From an uncultured Christensenella sp. (lineage in GTDB: Bacteria > Bacillota > Clostridia > Christensenellales > UBA1242), in the NCBI GenBank assembly GCA_905207515.1, contig CAJLLK010000013.1, positions 1 to 19,784 of the forward strand: a stretch of DNA of 19,784 nucleotides, in the 5' to 3' direction. Positions 13,219-19,784 of the stretch are shown here, one piece after another (position 1 is the stretch's first letter; each line of letters opens with the position of its first letter). Position numbers and translations under genes: made by a program. The notes under the pieces were generated by a model. The model searched no databases. It saw only the letters and a list, made by a program, of their open reading frames with translations, and was not told where the DNA came from.

Positions 13219-13260
13219 TTCCTTTATTTTAAAGGAATTTGAAATTGTTTATGGTATAAT
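13219..13260 (+). promoter_or_regulatory. dnaG operon promoter with inverted repeat over the -35 region
   Basis: The -10 is a perfect TATAAT (13255-13260) extended by TGG (13252-13254), and no -35 box is recognisable. Instead, a 7-bp inverted repeat TTCCTTT-N5-AAAGGAA (13219-13237) covers that position. Two near copies of ATAATTATTT(T)CCT lie at 13171-13183 and 13210-13223. The inverted repeat is a candidate regulator site, but A/T-rich sequence can give such repeats by chance. Confidence 0.5.
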
Positions 13261-13291
13261 AAGGTTAGTGAACGCTTTTTAGGAGATTGAT

Positions 13292-15055
13292 TTGCAAGTT
13301 TTTCCTGTGGAATGGCTGGCGGAACTGAAACGCAAAAACGATTTGGCTTCCGTCGCTTCAAATTATCTGCACCTGGAACAAAAGGGTCGCAGATTTTGGG
13401 CTTGTTGCCCTTTTCATAACGAAAAAACACCGTCATTTTCGATAAACAATGATGATGGAATTTATCATTGCTTTGGCTGCAAAGAGTCGGGCGATGTCAT
13501 CAAGTTTGTGGAAAAGATGGAAAATGTTGACTTTTTGGACGCTATCAAAATTTTGGCAGAAAAAGCGGGGATGCAAGTTCCAGAGTTGCAAAACTCTGAC
13601 CAGAAAAAACAAAATCAAAAATTGAAAGAAAGAGTTTTAAGTGCGCTTGACTATGCTTACAAACATTATGTTGAAAATTTATATTCCAAAGAAGCAAAAA
13701 AAGCTCAGGACTACATAAAACTGAGAAAGTTCACTCGAAGAGAATTGGAAGAATTTAAAATTGGTTATTCAAAAGATTGGACAGACATTGTGGACTATCT
13801 GAAAGGCAAAGGTTTTTCGGAATATGAAATGTTGCAGGCGGGCATTTGCGCAAAAAAGGGGAATCGAATTTTTGATGTTTTGGCGGGCAGGTTGGTTTTT
13901 CCAATCTTCAACGCTTTCAACGAATGCATTGGTTTCAGCGCTCGAATGCTCGAAAAAACCGATTTTGCAAAATATAAAAACACCGCTGAAACGATTGTTT
14001 TTCAAAAAGGGAAAGTGGTTTTTGGCATAAGCATTTTGAAATCGCTCAAACAACAGCAACTTTTGGACAAAATCATTTTGGTGGAAGGGCAAATGGACGT
14101 CATTGCCATGCACAAGGGCGGCTTCAAGCAGGCTGTGGCTTGCATGGGCACAGCGCTCACAAAGGACCATGTCAGTGAGCTAAAACGTTACAGCGACAAC
14201 ATCTACATTTGTTTCGACGGCGATGGAGCAGGCGTCAAAGCCACGCTGAGAGCGATTGACATGTTTCGAAACGAAAACGTCAATCTCAAAATTGTCGCTT
14301 TGCCAGAAGGAAAGGATCCAGACGAAATTTTGAATGCCTATGGAAAAGAAAAGTTGCAAGAGTGCATAGACAAAGCACAAGGCTATATGGAATTTTTGAT
14401 TGACTATTACAAAAACAAATACAACCTTGAAGATGCCGAAGAGAAAGGAAAATTTGTCAAAGTCATTTTGGGCGAAATCAAAAAGCTTGGCAGCCCAACA
14501 TTGTTTGAACCTTATCTCGAAATGGTGAGAGATTTGACAAAAATTCCGCTTGACGTGTTGAGAAGGGATATAAACACAGGAGAAAGTTCAAACAAATTTG
14601 CAAACAAAATTGTCAAAGCGGTCGAAAATGAAGAACGTGGCGACGAAAAAGCAGTGAAGTTTATCTTGGCGTCGCTGTTGCACAAAAAGGAGTTTGTGGA
14701 CAAGCGAATTGATTATCAAAAGCTTTTGGGTGAATTTGAAAATTATTTGGAAATAATAAATCAAAATCTTCCGCTTTCCAGCATTTTTGATTTGGAAGGC
14801 GCAAGTGATGACAAGTTTTTGATGGACATTTTAAATTTCAATTTTGCCGAGTTTGAAAATGATGAAGATCGGTATTATCGAGAATGTCTGTGGAAAACCG
14901 CAGAAAAGAAGTTGAAAAAAATTCAAGAAAATTTGAATGAAGAATATAAGAGTTGCGAAGATTTGACCAAGCGTGCTGAAATCGCTGGAAAGCTTGGAAA
15001 AGTTGCTCTGCAATTGAAAAACAAGAGTTTGGAGGAATTTTATGTCAGAAAATAG
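13292..15055 (+). CDS. dnaG: DNA primase DnaG
   Basis: The 587-aa enzyme lays RNA primers for Okazaki fragments at the replication fork. The N-terminal CHC2-type zinc-binding domain has C39, H42, C60 and C63 (CCPFH, CFGC). The Toprim catalytic core has EGQMD (265-269), DGDGAG (309-314) and KDPDE. A less conserved C-terminal helicase-binding part follows (about 430-587). The start is TTG at 13292, five bases after AGGAGA (13281-13286), and matches the family's N-terminus. The last 14 bases overlap rpoD, whose ribosome binding site lies inside dnaG, so the two are translationally coupled in a macromolecular-synthesis operon. Confidence 0.96.
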   Translation: MQVFPVEWLAELKRKNDLASVASNYLHLEQKGRRFWACCPFHNEKTPSFSINNDDGIYHCFGCKESGDVIKFVEKMENVDFLDAIKILAEKAGMQVPELQNSDQKKQNQKLKERVLSALDYAYKHYVENLYSKEAKKAQDYIKLRKFTRRELEEFKIGYSKDWTDIVDYLKGKGFSEYEMLQAGICAKKGNRIFDVLAGRLVFPIFNAFNECIGFSARMLEKTDFAKYKNTAETIVFQKGKVVFGISILKSLKQQQLLDKIILVEGQMDVIAMHKGGFKQAVACMGTALTKDHVSELKRYSDNIYICFDGDGAGVKATLRAIDMFRNENVNLKIVALPEGKDPDEILNAYGKEKLQECIDKAQGYMEFLIDYYKNKYNLEDAEEKGKFVKVILGEIKKLGSPTLFEPYLEMVRDLTKIPLDVLRRDINTGESSNKFANKIVKAVENEERGDEKAVKFILASLLHKKEFVDKRIDYQKLLGEFENYLEIINQNLPLSSIFDLEGASDDKFLMDILNFNFAEFENDEDRYYRECLWKTAEKKLKKIQENLNEEYKSCEDLTKRAEIAGKLGKVALQLKNKSLEEFYVRK

Positions 15056-16115
15056 AGAAGATGCAGCAAGAGTTAAACTTGTTTATGACAAACTGTTGGC
15101 GCTTGCAATGAAGAAGGGTTCGATAAACGAAGAAGATGTCTATTTTGCCCTTTTCAAAGTGAGCGAAAATGCCGAAAACATTGAAAAATTTTTGGATACG
15201 CTTCACAAAAAAGGTATCAAAATCATCAAAACAAACGATGAGGACCTTTACAAAGACAACTTTTCCGATTTGGTTATGTCGGTTTCTGTGGACGACCCTG
15301 TGAAGATGTATCTGAAAGACATCGGCAAAGTTCCACTTTTGAGTGCTGATGAAGAAAAAGAATTGGCAAAAAAGGTTATGGCGGGCGACCAATATGCAAA
15401 ATCTGTGCTTTGCGAAGCCAACTTGAGACTGGTTGTCAGCGTGGCAAAAAAATATGTCGGAAAAACTTCTATGTCTTTCTTGGACCTTATTCAAGAAGGA
15501 AACATGGGGCTTTTGAGAGCGGTTGACAAGTTTGATTACACAAAAGGTTTCAAATTTTCGACCTACGCAACTTGGTGGATCAGACAAGCCATCACGCGTG
15601 CCATGGCAGACCAATCAAGAACGATCAGAATTCCTGTTCACATGGTTGAAACGATAAACAAATATGTCAAAGTGAGCAGAATTTTGATGCAACGCTTGGG
15701 CAGAGAACCGACCATTGAAGAAATTGCCAAAGAAATGGATTTGTCGGTAAATAAAGTTATGGAAATTCAACGCACCGCACAAGACCCAATTTCTCTGGAA
15801 ACACCAATGGGCGAAGAAGATGACGGAAAAATGGCAGACGTCATTGTTGACGAAACGGCAAAGTCGCCAATCGAAAGTGCCACACAAAGCTTGCTCAGAG
15901 AACAACTTTTGGCAGTTATCGACACGCTGACGCCGAGAGAACAAGAAGTTATTCGTCAGCGTTATGGACTTTTGGATGGCAGACAAAAGACTTTGGAAGA
16001 AGTTGGAAAAGAATTTTCTGTCACACGAGAGCGTATCAGACAGATTGAAGCCAAAGCTTTGAGAAAATTGAAACATCCAAACAGAAGCAAAAGGCTTATC
16101 GATTTTGTGGAATAA
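15042..16115 (+). CDS. rpoD: Housekeeping RNA polymerase sigma factor (sigma-70/SigA)
   Basis: The 357-aa group 1 sigma factor directs RNA polymerase to -10/-35 promoters. It has a short region 1.1 (about 5-60), region 1.2 starting DPVKMYLKDIG (about 84), region 2 with NLRLVVSVAKKYVG, DLIQEGNMGLLRAVDKFD and FSTYATWWIRQAI, ADQSRTIRIPVHM of region 3, and region 4 with the helix-turn-helix TLEEVGKEFSVTRERIRQIE (about 317-337). The RYGLLDG and RSKRLIDF signatures mark it as a primary sigma. GGAGG precedes the ATG, within dnaG. The TTGACA/TATAAT boxes found across the window fit its expected specificity. Confidence 0.97.
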   Translation: MSENREDAARVKLVYDKLLALAMKKGSINEEDVYFALFKVSENAENIEKFLDTLHKKGIKIIKTNDEDLYKDNFSDLVMSVSVDDPVKMYLKDIGKVPLLSADEEKELAKKVMAGDQYAKSVLCEANLRLVVSVAKKYVGKTSMSFLDLIQEGNMGLLRAVDKFDYTKGFKFSTYATWWIRQAITRAMADQSRTIRIPVHMVETINKYVKVSRILMQRLGREPTIEEIAKEMDLSVNKVMEIQRTAQDPISLETPMGEEDDGKMADVIVDETAKSPIESATQSLLREQLLAVIDTLTPREQEVIRQRYGLLDGRQKTLEEVGKEFSVTRERIRQIEAKALRKLKHPNRSKRLIDFVE

Positions 16116-16137
16116 AATTTAATTTTTGGAGAAGTGC

Positions 16138-16839
16138 ATGAACATAGAAAATTTATTGAAATATCAAAGCGTGGACGGTGAACTTTTTAAAGTGGAACAA
16201 AAGCTTCAAAACAGTCCATATAAGAAAAAGGCAAACGAACTTACGACGATTGCTAAAAAATCTCAAATCAAATCCACCGAACTTGAAGCGGAAGCGGACA
16301 GGCTTTTGAAAGAAATTGAAGACATTAAGTCAAAATATAATGTCAACAAGTCAAAAGCCGACGAAATGCTTTCAAACAATGCAGAAAATTTGAGCATGGA
16401 AGAACTTGAAAAACTTGCTTCTTTGAAAGGTAAAATTGTTTCAAACTTGAATATTTTGGAAAAAATGCTTCAAAAAAGTGCAGAAAACATCAATCACATT
16501 TTGTCAGAGTTTAACAAAACAAAGAGAACTTTTGACGAAGCTCGCAGCCAATATGCAATTTGCAAACAAAAAATTTATGAAGAAATCAAAGCGAGCGAGC
16601 CAGAAAAAGAAAAGCTTAAAAAACAACTTTTGACCCTTGAAAAAGATGTTGAGCCTGTGCTTATGGGAGAATATAAAAAGAAACGCAACGACAAAATTTT
16701 TCCAGTTGTGGTTCCACTTGAAGGCAACAATTTTTGTGGTTATTGCAGAATGGAACTTCCAAAAGTGGCAATTTCTAGGATAAAAGAAAAAGGCATCATC
16801 ACTTGCGAACATTGCAAAAGATTTATTTATCAAAAGTAA
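16138..16839 (+). CDS. COG1579-type coiled-coil zinc-ribbon protein
   Basis: The 233-aa protein is mostly coiled coil (about 15-170) and ends in a zinc ribbon with C200-x2-C203 and C223-x2-C226 (FCGYC, CEHC). This is the COG1579/DUF164 layout. Members are proposed to act as nucleic-acid binding or scaffolding proteins, but the role is not settled. The ATG at 16138 follows GGAG (16128-16131) by six bases; a TTG at 16126 overlaps that site and is rejected. It begins 22 bases after rpoD and ends at a terminator, so it is the last gene of the dnaG-rpoD operon. This position is common in Firmicutes (from memory). Confidence 0.85.
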   Translation: MNIENLLKYQSVDGELFKVEQKLQNSPYKKKANELTTIAKKSQIKSTELEAEADRLLKEIEDIKSKYNVNKSKADEMLSNNAENLSMEELEKLASLKGKIVSNLNILEKMLQKSAENINHILSEFNKTKRTFDEARSQYAICKQKIYEEIKASEPEKEKLKKQLLTLEKDVEPVLMGEYKKKRNDKIFPVVVPLEGNNFCGYCRMELPKVAISRIKEKGIITCEHCKRFIYQK

Positions 16840-16866
16840 AAGCAAGAAATCATCTTGCTTTTTTTT
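16838..16866 (+). terminator. Terminator of the dnaG-rpoD operon
   Basis: AAAAGCAAGA (16838-16847) pairs with TCTTGCTTTT (16853-16862), with T to 16866. The stem starts within the stop codon of the zinc-ribbon gene. Confidence 0.9.
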
Positions 16867-16879
16867 GAAAAATTGGGTA

Positions 16880-16908
16880 TTGACAAAGCTTAAACTTGAT
16901 GATAAAAT
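16880..16908 (+). promoter_or_regulatory. Strong promoter of the beta-helix-like gene
   Basis: Perfect -35 TTGACA (16880-16885), a 17-base spacer, and an extended -10 TGA-TAAAAT (16900-16908). Transcription from near 16915 excludes the in-frame ATG at 16896 as the start. Confidence 0.8.
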
Positions 16909-16937
16909 ATTTGTATCAAACTTTAGGAGGAAATGTT

Positions 16938-17627
16938 ATGAACAGTCTGAATGAAATGAAATATACTTTGGACATGAATGACAACAAAAAAGTTTCAGTT
17001 GGAGATCAAAAGCTGACGTTTTATAGAATCGTTGCTTTGAAAGATTTCACAACAATCGACGGTCAAGAAATTAAAGCTGGAGATTTGGGTGGTTATATCA
17101 CGAGAGACACTGCAACTTTTATAGATCATGAGGCTCTGAAAAAAGCTGACAATGAAGGGGTGCCTTTGAAAGAAGTTTATGTCACATTGTCGCAAGAAGG
17201 CAGAAGCTGGATTGACGAAAATTCAATTGTTGGACCTGGATGCCACATTGGTGGCGATGCAGTTGTGAGAAACTCGCTTCTTGTGAAAGATTGTTATGTA
17301 AACAATAGCGCCATGGTGATTTTCTCAAAGCTTTGCCCAAACTTTAAAATTTCTGTTTATGGCGGCGGAAAAGTTATTGGCAGCACTGTCGAAAATGGAA
17401 ATCTTTTCGTCAGTGGAGCTGCAGTTTTGAGCGATTGCAAAGTTGAAGGAACATTCAGTGTTTCAGATGACATTGTCATGAGAAATTGCGACATAAAAGC
17501 CACAAGAGACGGTCTGAATGCAGTTGGCAAAAAGCTTTACAAAGGCATGAAAATCAACGGCTACGGAATTTTGGGCATTTCTGACAACATCACAATGGAA
17601 AGCAAGACAAAACAAAAAGAAGCTTAG
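16938..17627 (+). CDS. Left-handed beta-helix-like hypothetical protein
   Basis: The 229-aa product starts after AGGAGG (16925-16930). An N-terminal module (about 25-55) reads FYRIVALKDF, then IKAGDLGGYI, a head seen in phage- and bacteria-borne proteins that continue as stacked turns. From about 90 the sequence has short turns with hydrophobic/Asp/Asn/Gly periodicity (SWIDENSIVGPGCHIGGDAV and onward to about 195), as in left-handed beta helices or hexapeptide-repeat folds. No acyltransferase active-site His is clear, so I would not call it an enzyme. Its own promoter and terminator make it a single-gene unit. The stop codon lies in the loop of the terminator. Confidence 0.7.
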   Translation: MNSLNEMKYTLDMNDNKKVSVGDQKLTFYRIVALKDFTTIDGQEIKAGDLGGYITRDTATFIDHEALKKADNEGVPLKEVYVTLSQEGRSWIDENSIVGPGCHIGGDAVVRNSLLVKDCYVNNSAMVIFSKLCPNFKISVYGGGKVIGSTVENGNLFVSGAAVLSDCKVEGTFSVSDDIVMRNCDIKATRDGLNAVGKKLYKGMKINGYGILGISDNITMESKTKQKEA

Positions 17628-17639
17628 GCTTCTTTTTTT
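17614..17639. terminator. Bidirectional terminator between convergent genes
   Basis: AAAAAGAAGC (17614-17623) pairs with GCTTCTTTTT (17628-17637) around TTAG, which contains the TAG stop of the beta-helix-like gene. T-runs exist on both strands, so it also serves the cysteine desulfurase gene ending at 17638. Confidence 0.9.
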
Positions 17640-18774
17640 ATGTCTTGCTTTTTATGAACGATTTTATTGCAAAGACCAGTTTTTCAATCTCTTGATAGGT
17701 GTTGAAATAAGAAAGTGAAATTCTGACAGCGCCTTGGTCGAGTGTGCCGAGAGATTTGTGTTTCAACGGCGCACAGTGATAGCCACTTCGCACACAAATA
17801 TTCCATTTTTCATCCAAATAATTTGCCACTTCGGTGCTGTTCACATCGGGGATGTTGAATGCAAAAACGCCGTTGGTGTTTTCAGTTTTTGTGTAGATTG
17901 TGATTGGAAGTTTTGAAAGTTCGTAATGCAAATAAGTTACCAAATCTTCCAGTTTTGCCTGGATGTAATCAAAATTTTCTTCCACAAATTTCAAACCTTC
18001 GCCAAAGCCTAAAATTGCAGGAGTGTTTATTGTTCCGCTTTCATATTTTTCAGGAGTGGAGTCTGGTTGAAAAAGTTCCAAAGAATTTGTGCCAGTTCCA
18101 CCAAATCGAATTGGCTCAAGGTCAAAGTTTCCATTGAGCGCCAAAACGCCAACACCTTGCGGAGCATAAAAACCTTTGTGCGGAGCAAGCGTCAACATGT
18201 TTATGCCCATTTCTTTCATGTTGTAATGAAAATGACCACCACCTTGCGCGCCGTCAACAAGAAAAAGAATGTTTTTTTCTTTCAAATGGTTGCCGATATC
18301 GACAATATCAGCGACGTCGCCATTGACATTTGAAATGTGATTGCAAACGACCATGTAAGTTTCGTCCGTCAGACACTTTTCAATGTCTTGCCATGTCACG
18401 CCAAGTTTGCCAGTGCTTTGTGCGACTGTGTAAGAAAAAGACGGGTCACAATTTTTTAAGTGTTCCAGCGGTCGAAGAACAGAATTGTGCTCGTTGACTG
18501 TGCAGACAACATGACCACCAGGCTTAAAACTGCCCAAGATTGCCAAATTGAGTGCATCTGTGCAGTTTAGAGTAAATATAATATTTTCAGGAGTTGTGCC
18601 AAAAAGTTTGGCAGTCAAACTTCTCACGCTTTCCACTTCCAAAGCGGTTTTGATTGCTTGCTTGTGTCCACTTCTGCCAGGATTTGCAGAAAACAAGGTC
18701 AAAGCGTTTAACACGGCTTTTTGAACACTTTTTGGCTTAACCAAACTTGAAGCGGAATTATCTAAATAAATCAT
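17638..18774 (-). CDS. Class V aminotransferase, cysteine desulfurase family (TIGR01977-like)
   Basis: The 378-aa PLP enzyme resembles cysteine desulfurases that pass sulfur (or selenium) from cysteine as a persulfide. It begins MIYLDNSASS. PLP-site residues are H96 (NEHNS), D174 and Q177 (VDGAQ) and the Schiff-base lysine K200 (APHKGF). The catalytic Cys is C334 in RSGYHC, with an ARISLSYFNT-like end (VRISLSYFNT). The start follows AAGAAGG by about nine bases. The gene is divergent from a DUF3343 Se/S-carrier gene across 79 bases, a pairing that supports sulfur or selenium transfer, not general Fe-S assembly; no IscU/SufU is next to it. The residues seen are complete, so it is likely active. 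Confidence 0.88.
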   Translation of the reverse strand: MIYLDNSASSLVKPKSVQKAVLNALTLFSANPGRSGHKQAIKTALEVESVRSLTAKLFGTTPENIIFTLNCTDALNLAILGSFKPGGHVVCTVNEHNSVLRPLEHLKNCDPSFSYTVAQSTGKLGVTWQDIEKCLTDETYMVVCNHISNVNGDVADIVDIGNHLKEKNILFLVDGAQGGGHFHYNMKEMGINMLTLAPHKGFYAPQGVGVLALNGNFDLEPIRFGGTGTNSLELFQPDSTPEKYESGTINTPAILGFGEGLKFVEENFDYIQAKLEDLVTYLHYELSKLPITIYTKTENTNGVFAFNIPDVNSTEVANYLDEKWNICVRSGYHCAPLKHKSLGTLDQGAVRISLSYFNTYQEIEKLVFAIKSFIKSKT

Positions 18775-18813
18775 AACAAAAACCTTCTTAAATCAAATTT
18801 GTTTTATTAATAA

Positions 18814-18819
18814 TATAAT
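18814..18819 (+). promoter_or_regulatory. -10 box of the Se/S-carrier-like gene
   Basis: A perfect TATAAT lies 35 bases before the GTG start at 18854. No clear -35 box is present. The 79-base divergent intergenic region is very A/T-rich, and I could not place the opposite promoter for the cysteine desulfurase with confidence. Confidence 0.4.
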
Positions 18820-18853
18820 GAATAAGGGGACATTTTGTGCATAAGGAGTTGCT

Positions 18854-19108
18854 GTGAACTACACTTTGGCTGTTTTTAAAACAAGGTTTGCCACACTGAA
18901 TTTTGCAAATCTGTTGAGATCAAACAACGTTCCTGCGGCGATAATAAACACTCCGCAAAGCATCAATCGAATTTGTGGAATTTCAGTCAAATTTTTAAGT
19001 GATTATTATTCCAAAGTTCAAACATTGATGGGCGGAAGATTAAACAATTTTGAAGGTTTTTATTCATACACTGAGCGCAATGGAAGAATAAGTTTGTTTA
19101 AGCTGTAG
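18854..19108 (+). CDS. DUF3343 / putative Se/S carrier-like protein
   Basis: The 84-aa protein matches the Se/S-carrier-like (DUF3343) pattern: a short alpha/beta fold, an N-terminal YTLAVFKTRFATLNFANLL helix segment, then INRICGISVKF with the single conserved Cys (C41). Proteins of this family are thought to carry persulfide or selenide, which fits the divergent cysteine desulfurase. The start is GTG, five bases after AAGGAG (18843-18848). It ends at a strong terminator. The role is inferred from family and context. Confidence 0.82.
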   Translation: MNYTLAVFKTRFATLNFANLLRSNNVPAAIINTPQSINRICGISVKFLSDYYSKVQTLMGGRLNNFEGFYSYTERNGRISLFKL

Positions 19109-19116
19109 GGACAAAC

Positions 19117-19143
19117 AAAAAGAGCATAATAATGCTCTTTTTT
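19117..19143 (+). terminator. Terminator after the Se/S-carrier-like gene
   Basis: AAAAAGAGCAT (19117-19127) pairs with ATGCTCTTTTT (19132-19142) around AATA, an 11-bp perfect stem with a T-rich 3' arm. Confidence 0.9.
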
Positions 19144-19145
19144 CA

Positions 19146-19151
19146 TAAAAT
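19146..19151 (+). promoter_or_regulatory. -10-like box giving a possible leaderless transglycosylase mRNA
   Basis: TAAAAT ends six bases before the ATG at 19158, and no ribosome binding site is present between them. A -35 box is not recognisable because the preceding terminator occupies that position. The spacing equals that seen before the radical SAM and HAD genes. Confidence 0.35.
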
Positions 19152-19157
19152 AGCTCT

Positions 19158-19691
19158 ATGAAGTGGTTTTTTGCTGTTTTTTTCAGTTTTTCTTTCGTTT
19201 TTTTGGCAATTTTTGGAGTAAATTGTGTTTATGGATATTTTTTTCCAATGCGTTTTCAAGACGAAATATCTTCGGCGTGCGAAAAATTTGATGTCGACGA
19301 AGCGGTTGTGTATTCAGTGATAAATGTTGAAAGCCACTTCAATCAAAATGCTGTTTCTCAAAAAGGAGCAATTGGTTTGATGCAAGTTATGCCGTCGACA
19401 GCCAGCGAACTTGCGGCAGCATTAAATCAATCTGAGTTTGATTTGGCAAGTCCACAAGACAACATCACTTTTGGCACTTATTATATCAGCGAGCTGTCTA
19501 AAAAATTTGAAAATTTAGAAACAGCTCTTGCTGCTTACAATGCTGGGCCGACAAATGTTTCGGGGTGGCTAAAAAATGCTGATTACAGTGACGACGGAAA
19601 AACTTTGAAAGAAATTCCTTTTGCCGAAACAAAAAATTATCTTGAAAAATTTAGACAAAATTACAATTATTATAAGACAAAAATAAAATAA
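19158..19691 (+). CDS. Membrane-anchored SLT-type lytic transglycosylase
   Basis: The 177-aa protein has an N-terminal signal anchor (about 3-28, rich in Phe/Val) and one SLT domain. The catalytic Glu is E58 in NVESHFNQNAVS, followed by GAIGLMQVMPSTA and the ALAAYNAGP motif (about 130-138). It would cleave the MurNAc-GlcNAc bond of peptidoglycan outside the membrane, forming 1,6-anhydro ends, during wall turnover. The short length and lack of other domains resemble Bacillus YjbJ-type and similar small Firmicute enzymes. No ribosome binding site is visible before the ATG. Confidence 0.9.
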   Translation: MKWFFAVFFSFSFVFLAIFGVNCVYGYFFPMRFQDEISSACEKFDVDEAVVYSVINVESHFNQNAVSQKGAIGLMQVMPSTASELAAALNQSEFDLASPQDNITFGTYYISELSKKFENLETALAAYNAGPTNVSGWLKNADYSDDGKTLKEIPFAETKNYLEKFRQNYNYYKTKIK

Positions 19692-19714
19692 CGCAAAAAG
19701 TTGCGTTATTTTTT
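19686..19714. terminator. Bidirectional terminator at the right end
   Basis: AAATAACGCAA (19686-19696) pairs with TTGCGTTATTT (19701-19711) around AAAG, with T to 19714 and A-rich sequence on the other side. The stop codon of the transglycosylase (19689-19691) is in the stem, and a minus-strand gene ends at 19713, so it serves both. Confidence 0.88.
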
Positions 19715-19784
19715 ATAATTCCATTCCGTGCAAAAGCTCTTTAACTTTCACTCTTTTGTTGTCATCAGTGAGTGGCAAATGCCA
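19713..19784 (-). CDS. C-terminal 23 codons of an unidentified minus-strand gene (cut by window edge)
   Basis: Read on the minus strand from the window edge, an open frame gives HLPLTDDNKRVKVKELLHG and ends MEL-stop at 19715-19713, directly against the bidirectional terminator. The hydrophilic, coding-like residues and the terminator position suggest a real gene end. The fragment is too short to name. Confidence 0.5.
   Translation of the reverse strand, partial: WHLPLTDDNKRVKVKELLHGMEL

Noticed and set aside
16896..16937. Upstream ATG start for the beta-helix-like gene
   Set aside because: It overlaps the -10 region and would not be transcribed; AGGAGG directs the ATG at 16938.
1..19784. 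CRISPR arrays, insertion sequences, prophage genes, riboswitches
   Set aside because: No regularly spaced repeats, transposase or phage structural motifs, or riboswitch-like conserved leaders were seen; leaders are short.

Overview
The window looks like the chromosome of an uncultured, low-G+C, Clostridia-like Firmicute (Bacillota). Reasons: A/T-rich codons throughout, AAGGAG/AGGAGG ribosome binding sites, TTGACA-N17-TATAAT promoters, a dnaG-rpoD-zinc-ribbon cluster, a TIGR01977-type cysteine desulfurase next to a DUF3343 Se/S-carrier gene, and YwaF-family membrane proteins. The assignment is inference from gene content, not a phylogeny. I see no prophage, insertion sequence, CRISPR array or rRNA.

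Layout. (1) 1-2484: a 796-aa membrane protein with coiled coils and five C-terminal AT-hook motifs, closed by a bidirectional terminator. (2) 2515-4445, minus strand: a small 3-TM protein, a PflX-like radical SAM protein and a HAD-superfamily phosphatase. (3) 4491-5115: a promoter divergent from the HAD gene drives a short SecB-like protein and, apparently in the same transcript, a tRNA-Gly(CCC), ended by a strong terminator. (4) 5151-7502: ligD with phosphoesterase, ligase and polymerase modules in that order; no ku gene is in view. (5) 7585-9501: two tandem YwaF-like membrane proteins, the first with a reading-frame break near its 5' end. (6) 9507-9616: a G+C-richer, non-coding, repeat-like block. 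(7) 9655-11655: groES-groEL with its own promoter and terminator. (8) 11680-13148: an unrecognised helical protein whose ATG is out of frame with its body across a run of seven A. (9) 13219-16866: dnaG-rpoD-COG1579 zinc-ribbon operon. (10) 16880-17639: a beta-helix-like protein. (11) 17638-19143: cysteine desulfurase and a divergent DUF3343 Se/S-carrier. (12) 19146-19714: a membrane-anchored lytic transglycosylase, then the last 23 codons of an unidentified minus-strand gene.

How they work together. Most of the window is core housekeeping: replication priming and housekeeping sigma factor, chaperonin, Fe-S/sulfur or selenium handling, cell-wall turnover, and one DNA repair enzyme. The less ordinary signals are the membrane AT-hook protein; three or four genes with no ribosome binding site but a -10-like box 6-7 bases before the ATG (candidate leaderless mRNAs); two genes whose best start is separated from the main frame by an apparent one-base loss in a homopolymer, one of them an in-phase A AAA AAA slippery heptamer; and several stop codons buried inside terminator hairpins.
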